Assembly (NCBI GenBank): GCA_900318645.1
Contig: ONLH01000031.1
Coordinates: 30,356-94,355, forward strand
Length of the DNA: 64,000 nt
DNA from: an uncultured Prevotellaceae bacterium
GTDB taxonomy: Bacteria; Bacteroidota; Bacteroidia; Bacteroidales; Muribaculaceae
Direction: 5' to 3'
The notes under the pieces: model-generated
What the model saw: only the letters and a program-made list of their open reading frames with translations
Told to the model about the DNA's origin: nothing
The model's database searches: none
Position numbers and translations under genes: made by a program
Part shown: positions 9,798 to 18,024 of the stretch, piece by piece
Layout of the letters: each line of letters opens with the position of its first letter
Position numbering within the stretch: position 1 is the first letter of the stretch

Positions 9798-11123
9798 ATG
9801 CAACAGCCGTCTCTTTTCCCTGATCAGCCCCAAGGAATGACTCTGAGCGAGTTTAACGCTCGCATCGAGAGGCATGTCAATGGCGTGCCTAGCCTCCAGA
9901 ACCAGTGGGTCATCGCCGAGACCAGCGACTTGCGACTCAATCGCAGTGGGCATTGCTATACCGAGCTCATTGAGAAGGATGACCGTGGCACTACCATCGC
10001 CAAGATTGGAGCCGCCATCTGGGCGGGGACCTACAGGGATTTGTATAACAAGTTCTTGAGATCCACTGGCCAGGTCCTTGCCACGGGCATGAAGGTGATG
10101 GTCAAGGTGACGGTCAATTTCCACAGCCTCTATGGCATGAAGGTCGTCATCAACGACATTGACCCCAACTACACGTTGGGCGACATGGCACGGCAACGGC
10201 AGGAAATCATCAACCGCCTCACTGCCGAGGGCATCATCGACCTGAATAAGGAACTGCCGTGGCCCGAAGTGCCCCAGCGCATCGCCATCATTTCGGCCGA
10301 GGGGGCTGCTGGCTATGGCGACTTCATGAACCAGTTGACAGGTAACCCCTATGGCTTGCAGTTCTATACCTGCCTGTTCAATGCCGTCATGCAGGGCGCA
10401 CAGACGGTGCCCACAGTGATGGCTGCCATGGACCGCATCAACCGGCACATCGATTTGTTTGACTGCGTGGTCATTATCCGTGGCGGTGGTGCAACCTCCG
10501 AGCTCAACTCGTTTGACAACTATGACTTGGCGTCCTACGTCGCCAACTTCCCGATTCCCGTCATCGTGGGCATCGGACACGAGCGCGATGTGACGGTACT
10601 GGACTATGTCGCTGCCTTGCACGTCAAGACACCGACCGCCGCTGCCGAGACCCTCATCCAGCGCGGAACCACAGCGTTAGTCCATCTTGACGAGTTGCAG
10701 GATGCCGTCGTGACTGCCGTGCGCGACACGGTGGGTCAAGCCCGGGAACATCTGGCATTTTTCACCACCATGATACCCGCTGCAGCACGGCACCTGATTG
10801 ACACCAACCGCATCAGGCTAGACAATCATGCCAGGAATATCCCTTTTGCTGCCAAGGGTCTCATCGTCAACCAGCGCACGCGTCTGGAACGGGCTGTGGA
10901 ACGCATGGGCGACACTGTGTCGCGGGCCTTGCAGCGTGAGCAGCAACGTCTGGTGGCTTTGGGCGACAAGGCGACACTGCTATCACCCGTCAACACCTTG
11001 CAGCGAGGCTATTCCCTCGTGAGACGTGGCGACAAGTGCGTCACCGCAGCCGACCAGCTGCACTCCGGTGACCAGATTACTGTGCAGTTTGCCACCGGCA
11101 CCACCGACGCCACCGTCAATTAA
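9798..11123 (+). CDS. xseA: Exodeoxyribonuclease VII large subunit
   Basis: The 441-aa catalytic subunit of ExoVII, which degrades single-stranded DNA to acid-soluble oligonucleotides. An OB-fold-type nucleic-acid-binding region lies at residues about 10-105. The catalytic core shows RIAIISAEGAAGYGDFMNQL, then VVIIRGGGATSELNSFD, then IVGIGHERDVTVLDYVA and VKTPTAAAE, all family signatures. A helical C-terminal part follows. The small-subunit gene xseB is 41 bases downstream. Confidence 0.95.
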   Translation: MQQPSLFPDQPQGMTLSEFNARIERHVNGVPSLQNQWVIAETSDLRLNRSGHCYTELIEKDDRGTTIAKIGAAIWAGTYRDLYNKFLRSTGQVLATGMKVMVKVTVNFHSLYGMKVVINDIDPNYTLGDMARQRQEIINRLTAEGIIDLNKELPWPEVPQRIAIISAEGAAGYGDFMNQLTGNPYGLQFYTCLFNAVMQGAQTVPTVMAAMDRINRHIDLFDCVVIIRGGGATSELNSFDNYDLASYVANFPIPVIVGIGHERDVTVLDYVAALHVKTPTAAAETLIQRGTTALVHLDELQDAVVTAVRDTVGQAREHLAFFTTMIPAAARHLIDTNRIRLDNHARNIPFAAKGLIVNQRTRLERAVERMGDTVSRALQREQQRLVALGDKATLLSPVNTLQRGYSLVRRGDKCVTAADQLHSGDQITVQFATGTTDATVN

Positions 11124-11163
11124 CTAGCAACTGAAAACTTACAACTGACAACTGACAACTGAA
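11122..11163 (+). repeat. Degenerate ACAACTGA tandem repeat between xseA and xseB
   Basis: The spacer reads as repeated AACTGAAAACTTACAACTGA-type units up to the xseB start, like the strings at 7086 and 59479. Confidence 0.7.
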
Positions 11164-11164
11164 T

Positions 11165-11377
11165 ATGGAAGAGAACACTCAAATGACCTATACCCAAGCC
11201 GTGACCGAGCTTGAGCAACTCGTGCAGAAGATGCAGGACCCGCAGTGCAGCATCGACAACCTGACTGACTACACCAAGCGCAGCAAGGAACTCCTTGACA
11301 TCTGCCGCAAGAAGCTCACCCAAGCCGACGAGCAACTCAAGCAAATCCTCGCCGACATCCAGCAGCAAGGCCAATAA
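11165..11377 (+). CDS. xseB: Exodeoxyribonuclease VII small subunit
   Basis: A 70-aa, highly charged helical protein of the usual XseB length. It carries the family pattern TYTQAVTELEQLVQKMQDP at the N-terminus and a SKELLDICRKKLTQADEQL helix. It binds the XseA C-terminal helices and is required for the active ExoVII complex. Position directly after xseA supports the call. Confidence 0.92.
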   Translation: MEENTQMTYTQAVTELEQLVQKMQDPQCSIDNLTDYTKRSKELLDICRKKLTQADEQLKQILADIQQQGQ

Positions 11378-11468
11378 ACCAGTTAATAAAGGAGGGGCTC
11401 TCCAGCCAAGAACCAAGAGAAAATCAAACTATTCTCTATTAACTGTTCTCTATTAACTAAAAAAAGCC

Positions 11469-11476
11469 TATCTTTG
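11469..11476 (+). promoter_or_regulatory. -7 element of the tRNA-Leu promoter
   Basis: TATCTTTG fits TAnnTTTG, 18 bases before the mature tRNA start. The region before it (11420-11458) is a repeat of CTCTATTAACTGTT and gives no clear -33 box. Confidence 0.6.
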
Positions 11477-11493
11477 CACCCGCAAAAAAGCCC

Positions 11494-11575
11494 GCGCCTG
11501 TGGCGAAATTGGTAGACGCGCCAGACTTAGGATCTGGTAACTCCGGTTGTGTAGGTTCGAGTCCTATCAGGCGCA
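11494..11575 (+). tRNA. tRNA-Leu (anticodon UAG)
   Basis: An 82-nt class II tRNA. The acceptor stem pairs GCGCCTG with CAGGCGC, the discriminator base is A, and CCA is not encoded. The anticodon stem CCAGA/TCTGG encloses CTTAGGA with anticodon TAG. A long variable arm and the T-arm GGTTCGAGTCC are visible. Its 3' end (bases 11559-11576) recurs four more times up to position 18087. Confidence 0.95.
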
Positions 11576-11584
11576 CAGTAACAC

Positions 11585-11611
11585 AAAACCCGCTGAAAAT
11601 CAGCGGGTTTT
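11585..11611 (+). terminator. Terminator of tRNA-Leu
   Basis: AAAACCCGCTG and CAGCGGGTTTT form a strong hairpin followed by T residues, 10 bases after the tRNA. Confidence 0.85.
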
Positions 11612-11660
11612 ATGCGTTAATTTAGGCCCTGAAATGAAACTGAACCTATTGAAATGCGTT

Positions 11661-11684
11661 ACATTAAAACGATTTCTTTGATGT
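11661..11684 (-). terminator. Likely terminator of serpin A
   Basis: An inverted repeat ACATTAAA...TTTGATGT lies 14 bases past the serpin stop codon. The same stem follows serpin B (15029-15052) and, in variant form, serpin C. Confidence 0.5.
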
Positions 11685-11697
11685 GTTTACCATCGGT

Positions 11698-13467
11698 TTA
11701 ATTGTTTAATCCTTCATTGCCTTTTCGAGGTAATTTGAAGGTGACGGGTAGGGTATACCACACGGCAACGGCTTGACGATTCTGGCGGCCAGGATTGAAC
11801 TTGGGTAGCGTCTTGATGATGCGAACGGCCTCCTCGTCAAGGTCTTTGTCCACCGAGCGGACAACCTTTACTTCACCAATATTACCGGTCTTGTCAACAA
11901 CGAACTGAACAACCACGCGACCCTGAATATTGTTCGCCTTCGCCATAGGCGGGTAGTTGATGTGCATCTTCAGGTACTTCATCAGTGCAGCCTCACCACC
12001 AGGGAATTGAGGCATTCGTTCAGCGCTACGGTAAATTTTATCTTGGTCTTCTGATCTTTTTTCTTTTTTGCCATGATCTGAGGCAACAACAATTTCGTCT
12101 TCTTCGTCAATATTTTGAATATTTACCTTTTCGCCGCCATTTTCACCACAATAAGTGCCCATGAAGAGAATCGTGCCAGTGCTGTGCTCAACGATGTAAT
12201 ATACAAATGGGCGAGTGGCATGGAACTGGAACGTTTGTCCTTGTTCTACGACTACTTCTTCTTTTAGTTGCATCTGAACAACCGTGACAGCAGCAGCTTT
12301 AGTCCCCTCTTCCGCTACTTCGATTTTAGCCTTCTGCTTCATCATCGATACATAGAGGTCATCAATGTGTCCCTGTGCCATGTTGGGGAACTCAGCACTC
12401 ATTCCGAATGCACGCGGCATGCCCATCGACGAGAGTATAGCCTCAAGTGGTGTCTCGCTTTCGGTGGAGAAACGGGGCATCAGAATATCGACCTCATTAA
12501 TAGTCATGTGCCTATGTTGTTCCAATTTTTGCGCCGATAGACTCCGGATGACATTGTGGATTGTCTTACCCTTGCGAGGAAGCAGCACAACCATGCTGTA
12601 GCCACCATTGCCATAAGGCAGGCGCAGCATCTTACATAGGTCGTTCTCGCCGTAGGCTGCCCTAGTTTTGAGATGCATCATCTTGTGCTTGACAATTGTA
12701 CCGTCCTGTTTTGTGAAATACTTATCTTTGGTTTCATTGGGGTTAAATTCCTTGGTCCACAGGGCCTTGAAGTAAACGGCGTTCATCAGAATCATGGCTG
12801 GAGGAGGATTGAGCTCATGCTTTTTAAGAATATTGGGAATCATGCCGTCGGTGTGTGTCTTGCACCAGTTGTTGATGATGGTCAGGCTACTGTCTTTTCT
12901 GAAGTCCAGCGCATCGACTTGAGCATTGTAATACTTCAGCATATCGGTCTCGTACTGCGGGATGAGCCTGATGTCCTTTGCCGAGTTGACATCAATGCAG
13001 TTGGCGGTTTTTACTATCACTTTCGTATCAACAATAGGGGTTTCATCTATCATCTTCTTGAAGTACTTGTTGATCTCCTCTACAGTACTACCATTCAGTC
13101 CAAGTACATCGGTAATCTGCCGACGTGTCTCGCCGTCGGCACCCTCGTTAAGCATCCCCAGCAGGTAGCTCACACTGATGGGAGACACGATGATGCTGCG
13201 ATTGTCCTTTCTCTGCTTGTAAATAGTGCGGAACAGGTTGCAGATGAAATCATTGTTGCTATTACACATCTTGCGTTGGGATTCGGTCAATCTGATGTCC
13301 TTGGGGAAATCATTGTCAATGTCACTCACCTCGGGTTGAGTTGGGGTGATGTCTTCGTTCACAGGCTGCTCTTTGGCAGAAAGGAAGTTGTCATCTTTAA
13401 TAAAGACAACGAGGGTGGTGAGCAGCACTACTGCAGCTAATGTGCTAAATATCCAGTTTCGTTTCAT
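11698..13467 (-). CDS. Serpin A: exported serpin fused to a TonB C-terminal domain
   Basis: A 589-aa protein. The ATG at 13467 is used; the frame extends three codons to a TTG. An N-terminal hydrophobic segment (STLAAVVLLTTLVVFI) is a signal peptide or membrane anchor. Residues about 67-440 are a serpin (MNEGADGETRRQITDVLGL-like start, NAVYFKALW, VVLLPRKGKT). The inhibitory hinge EEGTKAAAVTV is intact, which favours a true inhibitor. By spacing from the hinge, the scissile P1-P1' is roughly Lys-Glu in VQMQLKEEVVVE, but the loop is long. The shutter/C-terminal motif RPFVYYIVEHSTGTILFMG follows. Residues about 481-580 are a TonB_C domain (PQFPGGEAALMKYLK, INYPPMA, GRVVVQFVVDKTG). Related to serpins B and C below. 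Confidence 0.88.
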   Translation of the reverse strand: MKRNWIFSTLAAVVLLTTLVVFIKDDNFLSAKEQPVNEDITPTQPEVSDIDNDFPKDIRLTESQRKMCNSNNDFICNLFRTIYKQRKDNRSIIVSPISVSYLLGMLNEGADGETRRQITDVLGLNGSTVEEINKYFKKMIDETPIVDTKVIVKTANCIDVNSAKDIRLIPQYETDMLKYYNAQVDALDFRKDSSLTIINNWCKTHTDGMIPNILKKHELNPPPAMILMNAVYFKALWTKEFNPNETKDKYFTKQDGTIVKHKMMHLKTRAAYGENDLCKMLRLPYGNGGYSMVVLLPRKGKTIHNVIRSLSAQKLEQHRHMTINEVDILMPRFSTESETPLEAILSSMGMPRAFGMSAEFPNMAQGHIDDLYVSMMKQKAKIEVAEEGTKAAAVTVVQMQLKEEVVVEQGQTFQFHATRPFVYYIVEHSTGTILFMGTYCGENGGEKVNIQNIDEEDEIVVASDHGKKEKRSEDQDKIYRSAERMPQFPGGEAALMKYLKMHINYPPMAKANNIQGRVVVQFVVDKTGNIGEVKVVRSVDKDLDEEAVRIIKTLPKFNPGRQNRQAVAVWYTLPVTFKLPRKGNEGLNN

Positions 13468-13513
13468 ATCAGTCAAATTTTTAGGTTGATAAAAACGGGT
13501 TAACTCTCGCCTG

Positions 13514-13521
13514 CAAAGTTA
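13514..13521 (-). promoter_or_regulatory. -7 element of serpin A
   Basis: Reverse complement TAACTTTG, 47 bases before the start codon, inside a stretch conserved upstream of serpin B. Confidence 0.55.
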
Positions 13522-13668
13522 CAACTGATTATTGAAATAACTACTAAAAAAGACCAACATTCATAGATCATTTCATAAAGGTAAACAGATTGATTTACAG
13601 GCGTCTACATAATAAAAAGGTCATTAATGGGTAATTCACTTGAACAAGCACTGAAAAGGTGTGATTTT

Positions 13669-13688
13669 GGGGGTGCGTGCGCTCCCCC
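13669..13688. repeat. G/C-rich hairpin (gggggtgc...gctccccc) with T-run
   Basis: GGGGGTGC and GCGCTCCCCC can pair apart from one T-T mismatch, followed by TTTTT on the plus strand. It belongs to the same family as 14794-14813, 16909-16928, 17957-17976 and 19989-20010. It precedes the 63-bp core. Confidence 0.7.
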
Positions 13689-13708
13689 TTTTTGCGCCGT
13701 TCAACGCA

Positions 13709-13771
13709 ATCAGGCGTCGGGAGGTTTTTAAGGGTTTTGGGAGGCGCGAGCCTGAGTCCTATCAGGCGCAC
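13709..13771 (+). repeat. 63-bp array repeat, copy 1, ending in the tRNA-Leu 3' end
   Basis: Starts ATCAGGCGTCGGGAGG, continues TTTTTAAGGGTTTTGGGAGG, and ends GAGTCCTATCAGGCGCAC. ATCAGGCG occurs at both ends, and GCCTGA/TCAGGC form an internal stem. Confidence 0.85.
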
Positions 13772-13772
13772 G

Positions 13773-13799
13773 ATAACTCGCTGATAATCAGCGAGTTAT
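13773..13799 (+). terminator. Hairpin after array repeat copy 1
   Basis: ATAACTCGCTGA and TCAGCGAGTTAT pair perfectly around a 3-base loop. It occupies the same place as the tRNA terminator but has diverged in sequence with compensatory pairs. Confidence 0.6.
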
Positions 13800-13925
13800 A
13801 TTATTTTAACACCCCTCCACGCTCCCCCATTCAGGCATAATTGCTCACTTGAATTGCCATATTAGCACATATTCCCTGATCCATTACTCTTGTCTCAATG
13901 TAGAAACGATTCCATATTATAGATT

Positions 13926-14600
13926 CTATTTGTAGTATTCTGGGTATAACTCATAGGTTATTGAAACATGTTTACGGGGAACATATTGAATGCGTACACT
14001 ATATTCCTGATAATAAAAGGTAGTTACTTTACCAGATTTGATTTTACTTAGTGCCTCAGATCTATTAAAGCTTTTTCCGCTCGTAATTAGATCATATAAA
14101 TGTTCCAATTTAATATCCTTATATTTCAAAGTAGAATACTGCTTATATACTATACCATTATACATAGAAAATATCATATCCGCTGATTCTATCTTATAGC
14201 TTCCATCTTTCCGTTTAATCAAATTTGGATACATACATTGTATTAGTTGGAGCGAGCTTTTTAGAAGATTCTCAGGAAGAATGACATGCCTGTGTGGACA
14301 AAAGCATAATTCATGCCACTCATTCATTTCAATGACAAGAGAAGAATCATTCAAGATCTCTACAAACTTGGTATAGTATCCCACATAAGAGAACTTAAGG
14401 ATATTACCTTTTTCAACTTCAATGCTGAAATTGCCATCACCATCGGTCGCTGTGCCGCGGTCGGTGCCGCCGACCATAACGCTCGCACCGATACATTGCA
14501 GACTATCTCTTGCATCAATCACCTTACCCGTTATCTTAAACGGTTCGGCACTTACACTAAAGGCGAATAATATAAATATGTATAAAAATAGCTGTCTCAT
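13926..14600 (-). CDS. Exported protein with a CarboxypepD_reg-like beta-sandwich
   Basis: A 224-aa protein. The start at 14600 is chosen because GGAGG lies 8-9 bases upstream, a rare visible ribosome-binding site here, and a signal peptide follows (LFLYIFILFAFSVSA). Residues about 18-95 are a carboxypeptidase-regulatory-like domain (FKITGKVIDARDSLQCIGA, GTATDGDGNFSIEV, LKFSYVGYYTKFVEI), as found at the N-terminus of SusC-type receptors. The remaining roughly 125 residues have no family I recognise. It is more AT-rich than its neighbours, which suggests a different origin. It is the only gene of the second array module. Function unknown. Confidence 0.75.
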   Translation of the reverse strand: MRQLFLYIFILFAFSVSAEPFKITGKVIDARDSLQCIGASVMVGGTDRGTATDGDGNFSIEVEKGNILKFSYVGYYTKFVEILNDSSLVIEMNEWHELCFCPHRHVILPENLLKSSLQLIQCMYPNLIKRKDGSYKIESADMIFSMYNGIVYKQYSTLKYKDIKLEHLYDLITSGKSFNRSEALSKIKSGKVTTFYYQEYSVRIQYVPRKHVSITYELYPEYYK

Positions 14601-14624
14601 AAAGCGTTCCTCCATATATTTTTG

Positions 14625-14632
14625 CAAATATA
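14625..14632 (-). promoter_or_regulatory. -7 element for the CarboxypepD_reg-like gene
   Basis: Reverse complement TATATTTG, 25 bases before the chosen start codon. Confidence 0.5.
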
Positions 14633-14793
14633 CGATTTAATCCCAATAATCGTATTCAAAATACGATAAAATTTAATTTATATGAATATGAAATGCTGTC
14701 AACCTCGGGAATGCAGCAAATTCTGGTCTGGTGTATCTGATGCGAGTCTAACAGTTTAAACTGCTCGGTGCCTTGATAGAAGTTGTATCGCAG

Positions 14794-14813
14794 GGGGGAG
14801 CGTACGCTCCCCC
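14794..14813. repeat. Perfect 20-bp palindrome GGGGGAGCGTACGCTCCCCC
   Basis: Self-complementary over all 20 bases and followed by TTTT. It heads array repeat copy 2. The sequence between it and the 63-bp core is rich in GCGCC/GACGCC units. Confidence 0.8.
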
Positions 14814-14880
14814 TTTTCGCGCCCTTCTGCGCCTTTAGACGCCTTTTCGCGCCTGATAGGTTTTTCACAAACGACTCTCA

Positions 14881-14943
14881 ATCAGGCGTCGGGAGGTTTT
14901 TAAAGGTTTTGGGTAGCGCGAGCCTGAGTCCTATCAGGCGCAC
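14881..14943 (+). repeat. 63-bp array repeat, copy 2
   Basis: Same 63-bp core as 13709-13771, with only a few substitutions (TTTTGGGTAGCGCGAGCCT) and the identical 18-base tRNA end at 14926-14943. Confidence 0.88.
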
Positions 14944-14952
14944 AGGAAACCA

Positions 14953-14979
14953 AAAACCCGCTGAATCCCAGCGGGTTTT
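14953..14979 (+). terminator. Copy of the tRNA-Leu terminator
   Basis: AAAACCCGCTG and CAGCGGGTTTT, the same stem as at 11585, with a different loop (AATCC). The similarity to the tRNA downstream region continues into the serpin B gene. Confidence 0.7.
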
Positions 14980-15028
14980 ATGCGTTAATTTAGGCCCTGA
15001 AATGAAACTGAACCTATTGAAATGCGTT

Positions 15029-15052
15029 ACATCAAAACGATTTCTTTGATGT
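15029..15052 (-). terminator. Likely terminator of serpin B
   Basis: Perfect 8-base stem ACATCAAA/TTTGATGT, 13 bases beyond the stop codon. Confidence 0.5.
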
Positions 15053-15065
15053 GTTTACTATCGTT

Positions 15066-16706
15066 TTAATTGTTTAATCCTTCATTGCCTTTTTGAGGTA
15101 ATTTGAATGTGACGGGTAGGGTATACCACACGGCAACTGCTTGACCATTCTGGCGACCTGGAATGAACTTGGGTAGCGTCTTGATTAGACGAACAGCCTC
15201 CTTGTCAAGGTCCTTGTCCACCGAGCGGACAACCTTTACTTCACCAATTTCACCGGTTTTGTCAACAACAAACTGCAAGATGACACGTCCCTGAATATTA
15301 TTTTTGGCAGCTTCGGGAGGATATTGAATGTGACTGTCTAAATACTTTATCAGAGCGGCATCACCACCGGGAAATTGAGGCATCTGCTCTACTGACTTGA
15401 GGATTTCATTTTCATCTCGCTTAGGCATTTCAACTACAGGATCATATCGACCAAATTCTATTTCACGCTCCTCAAGTGGTTCTTTTATGGTCACCGGTTC
15501 ACCAGTATCGTCGAAACAATAGGTGCCCATAAAGTAGATGGTGCCAGTATTTTTTTCCATGATGTAATATACAAATGGCCGCGTGGCGTAGAAGTACTTA
15601 TAAAAGTTCACTCCTATTGCTACATCTTCTTCTACCGTTACTGCAGCGGCCTTGGTGCCCTCTTCGTTGACCTCGATTTTGGCCTTCTGCTTCATCATCG
15701 ACACATACAGACCCTCCTTTTGTATCATATTGGGGAATTCAGCATCACCTCCGAATGCCAGTGGCATACCCATCGAGGAAAGAATATCCTCAAGATGTGT
15801 CTCGCTTTCGGTAGTAAAGCGGGGCATTAGGACATCGACTTCCTCTGTCCTCATCTGTGACTGCCACTCCTTCAGTTTTTGTGCCGAGAGGTTCCGGATG
15901 ATATCGACGGTCGTTTTACCCTCGTTGGGAAGCAACACAACCATGCTGTAGGCTTTGTTGCCGTAGGGCAGGCACAGCATTTTGCACAGGTCGTTCTTGC
16001 CGTAGTCGGCCATACCATGGTGTTGCATCATCGGCCGCTTGACGGTTTTGCCGTCAAGTGTTATAAAGTCCAGGTCGCGAGTGCTCATGGGGTCAAATTG
16101 ATCGGCCCACGAAGCCTTGAAATAGACGGCGTTCAACAGGTACATCCTTCGATTGGGATGAAGTTCACCCTTTTTCAAGAGTTCTGGTATCATGCCGTCG
16201 GTATGTGTCTTGCACCAATTGTTGATTTTGTTCAAGATGCTGCTTGAGTTGAAGTTAATCGCTTCAACATGCGCGTTATAATAGTTTTGCATGTCAGCTT
16301 TAAACTTCGGGTTGATGCTCATTCCCAATTTGAAGTAGATGCAGTTGGCGTTTTTTAATGTCACGCTTGGGTCAACTGATTGGGCTTCATCCATCATCTT
16401 TTTGAAATATTCGTTAATCTCCTGCACTGAGCCTCCTAGCCCAAGTACATCGGTTATCTGCTGGCGTGTCTCGCCGTCAGCTCCCTCGTTGAGCATGCCT
16501 AGCACATAGCTTACACTGATGGGCGACACGATGCTACTCCCCTTTTTCTGCTCGTTGATGGTGCGGAACAGTTTGCAGGCAAAATCATTGTTGTTATCTG
16601 CCATCTTGCCTTGAGGCGCGGTCGGTGTGCTGTCCTTGGCGAAAGACAGGAAACAGTTCATCAGCACCACGGCAACCATTGCGCCAAATTTCCAAAATCG
16701 TTTCAT
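15066..16706 (-). CDS. Serpin B: exported serpin fused to a TonB C-terminal domain
   Basis: A 546-aa close paralogue of serpin A. The ATG at 16706 aligns with the starts of A and C; here the codon three upstream (16715) is also ATG and could be used. It has a signal peptide (GAMVAVVLMNCFLSFA), a serpin domain (residues about 30-400) with NAVYFKASWADQFDP and the hinge EEGTKAAAVTV, then the loop EEDVAIGVNFYKYFYAT before RPFVYYI. The loop is five residues shorter than that of A, and the predicted P1 is near Ile-Gly. The C-terminal ~105 residues are TonB_C (PQFPGGDAALIKYLDSHIQY), nearly identical to A, including the end KGNEGLNN. It is the single gene of the third array module. Confidence 0.88.
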   Translation of the reverse strand: MKRFWKFGAMVAVVLMNCFLSFAKDSTPTAPQGKMADNNNDFACKLFRTINEQKKGSSIVSPISVSYVLGMLNEGADGETRQQITDVLGLGGSVQEINEYFKKMMDEAQSVDPSVTLKNANCIYFKLGMSINPKFKADMQNYYNAHVEAINFNSSSILNKINNWCKTHTDGMIPELLKKGELHPNRRMYLLNAVYFKASWADQFDPMSTRDLDFITLDGKTVKRPMMQHHGMADYGKNDLCKMLCLPYGNKAYSMVVLLPNEGKTTVDIIRNLSAQKLKEWQSQMRTEEVDVLMPRFTTESETHLEDILSSMGMPLAFGGDAEFPNMIQKEGLYVSMMKQKAKIEVNEEGTKAAAVTVEEDVAIGVNFYKYFYATRPFVYYIMEKNTGTIYFMGTYCFDDTGEPVTIKEPLEEREIEFGRYDPVVEMPKRDENEILKSVEQMPQFPGGDAALIKYLDSHIQYPPEAAKNNIQGRVILQFVVDKTGEIGEVKVVRSVDKDLDKEAVRLIKTLPKFIPGRQNGQAVAVWYTLPVTFKLPQKGNEGLNN

Positions 16707-16753
16707 ATCAGTCATATTTTTTAGGTTGATAAAAACGGGTTAACTCTCGCCTG

Positions 16754-16761
16754 CAAAATTA
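16754..16761 (-). promoter_or_regulatory. -7 element of serpin B
   Basis: Reverse complement TAATTTTG, in the same place as the TAACTTTG of serpin A. Confidence 0.55.
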
Positions 16762-16908
16762 CAACCGATTATTGAAACAACTATTAAAAAAGGCCAACAT
16801 TCGAAGGTCATTTCTTGGAATTAAATTGGTTGATTTATAGGTGTTTAAATAATAAAAAGGTCATTAATGGGTAATTCACTTGAACAAGCACTGAAAAGGT
16901 GTGATTTT

Positions 16909-16976
16909 GGGGGTGCGTGCGCTCCCCCTTTTTGCGCCGTTCAACGCGCTCCCCCTTTTTGCGCCGTTCAACGCCT
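16909..16976. repeat. G/C-rich hairpin plus 28-bp tandem duplication
   Basis: The hairpin of 13669 recurs. The following unit GCTCCCCCTTTTTGCGCCGT plus TCAACGC is then repeated in tandem (from 16921 and from 16948). The stretch 16849-16947 is identical to 13609-13707. Confidence 0.8.
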
Positions 16977-17022
16977 TTAGACGCCCTTAAACGTCTCATC
17001 GACATCCTGGAATGGGCTGTCT

Positions 17023-17085
17023 ATCAGGCGTCGGGAGGTTTTTAAAGGTTTTGGGAGGCGCGAGCCTGAGTCCTATCAGGCGCAA
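17023..17085 (+). repeat. 63-bp array repeat, copy 3
   Basis: Same core as copies 1 and 2; the tRNA-derived end is 17 bases (17068-17084), with the final C replaced by A. Confidence 0.88.
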
Positions 17086-17096
17086 TAGGAAAATAT

Positions 17097-17122
17097 AAAC
17101 CCGCTGAACTCCAGCGGGTTTT
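17097..17122 (+). terminator. Copy of the tRNA-Leu terminator
   Basis: AAACCCGCTG/CAGCGGGTTT stem followed by TT, at the spacing seen after the tRNA. Confidence 0.65.
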
Positions 17123-17272
17123 GTGTGTTGATTTGGGCCGTAAATTCAAGTTGAAATCATTGAGATTAGTTCCTTGCTCAAAAGCACATCAAAAGAACTC
17201 TCCCTTTGATGTGTGTGGTAGAAGACGCGGTTTTTTTAATGAGTTTAGTGCAATTTGGTATGATTTTTGCAG

Positions 17273-17280
17273 TATTTTTG
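17273..17280 (+). promoter_or_regulatory. -7 element for the DUF2007 gene
   Basis: TATTTTTG, 37 bases before the chosen start codon; TTTG at 17254 is a weak -33 candidate with short spacing. Confidence 0.45.
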
Positions 17281-17317
17281 CATAAAACAGATAATCTCTA
17301 ACGAAAACATAAAACTT

Positions 17318-17734
17318 ATGAGTATGAAACCAGTATTATTAGCCTGTTTTGATGATGAAATGACCGCTACCAGATTACAACAAGATTTGGATGCAAGCGG
17401 CATTGACTGTGTCGTACAAGAAGAGGTAAAAACCTATGATGTCTTGATTAGTCTTAATCATAGTGGTTCTTGTTTCGCATTATATGTTGATGAGAAAGAT
17501 TACACTGCAGCAAAAGGAGTTTTTGAGCAATTCAGCAAAACAAGAGACGAAGAAAAACCTTGGTGCCCAAAATGTGGTTCTGAAGATGTAACGCGCACAA
17601 AAGTTCATCATCCGCATGGCCCAAAATGGTTGTGGTATATTTTCGATTCAGCACTTGCAGCGCACTTCTATTTCCAGGAATATGATGAAGAGGATTGCCA
17701 CTGTAATAGTTGTGGGCACGATTTCAAACGGTAG
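17318..17734 (+). CDS. Small cytoplasmic protein: DUF2007-like domain plus zinc ribbon
   Basis: A 138-aa soluble protein. The start at 17318 (MSMKPVLLACFDDEMTATRL) is preferred over an upstream ATG that overlaps the likely promoter. Residues about 3-70 resemble DUF2007 (annotated as putative signal-transducing): ACFDDEMTATRLQQDLDASG, then SCFALYVDEKDYTAA. Residues about 80-138 carry paired cysteines, WCPKCGSEDVTR and CHCNSCGHDFKR, which should bind one zinc ion. Its AT content is higher than that of the neighbours. It is the only gene of the fourth array module and has no signal peptide, unlike the other cargo. Confidence 0.7.
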   Translation: MSMKPVLLACFDDEMTATRLQQDLDASGIDCVVQEEVKTYDVLISLNHSGSCFALYVDEKDYTAAKGVFEQFSKTRDEEKPWCPKCGSEDVTRTKVHHPHGPKWLWYIFDSALAAHFYFQEYDEEDCHCNSCGHDFKR

Positions 17735-17882
17735 TGAAACCTCATCCTTTTGATTTACCTCTACATTTTTCAGATATTCTTTCTCTGACTATTCATCACC
17801 GTACACATTCGCTCATGATGCTGTAATAATTTCTTTCTAATTCTGGATTCTAAAAACTCAGTGAATCGTATAACCAAGGCAT

Positions 17883-17937
17883 AGCATATATTGGGAAGCG
17901 CTTGCGGCAGTGCCTCGTACAATGACAGCAGTATGCC
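17883..17937. repeat. Roughly 55-bp sequence similar to 22861-22917
   Basis: AGCATAT...GGAAGCGCTTGCGGCAG...ATGACAGCAG resembles AGCATATGCAAAGGGAACCG...TTTGCGGCAG...GCCAGCAG at 22861. The second copy lies in the orphan dockerin fragment. No gene is apparent here. Confidence 0.45.
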
Positions 17938-17956
17938 GCATCGCCAATTGCTTTTT

Positions 17957-17976
17957 TGGGGGGGCGTACGCTCCCC
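17957..17976. repeat. G/C-rich hairpin of the array family
   Basis: GGGGGCGTACGCTCCCCC-type near-palindrome followed by TTTTT and GCGCCCTTAAACGCC, as ahead of the other 63-bp cores. Confidence 0.7.
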
Positions 17977-18024
17977 CTTTTTGCGCCCTTAAACGCCTCA
18001 TCGGCTTGCTGGAAAATGCTGTCC

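Noticed and set aside
11165-11377. Possible frameshift or truncation of xseB because it is only 70 aa
   Set aside because: XseB is normally 60-85 aa; the gene is complete.
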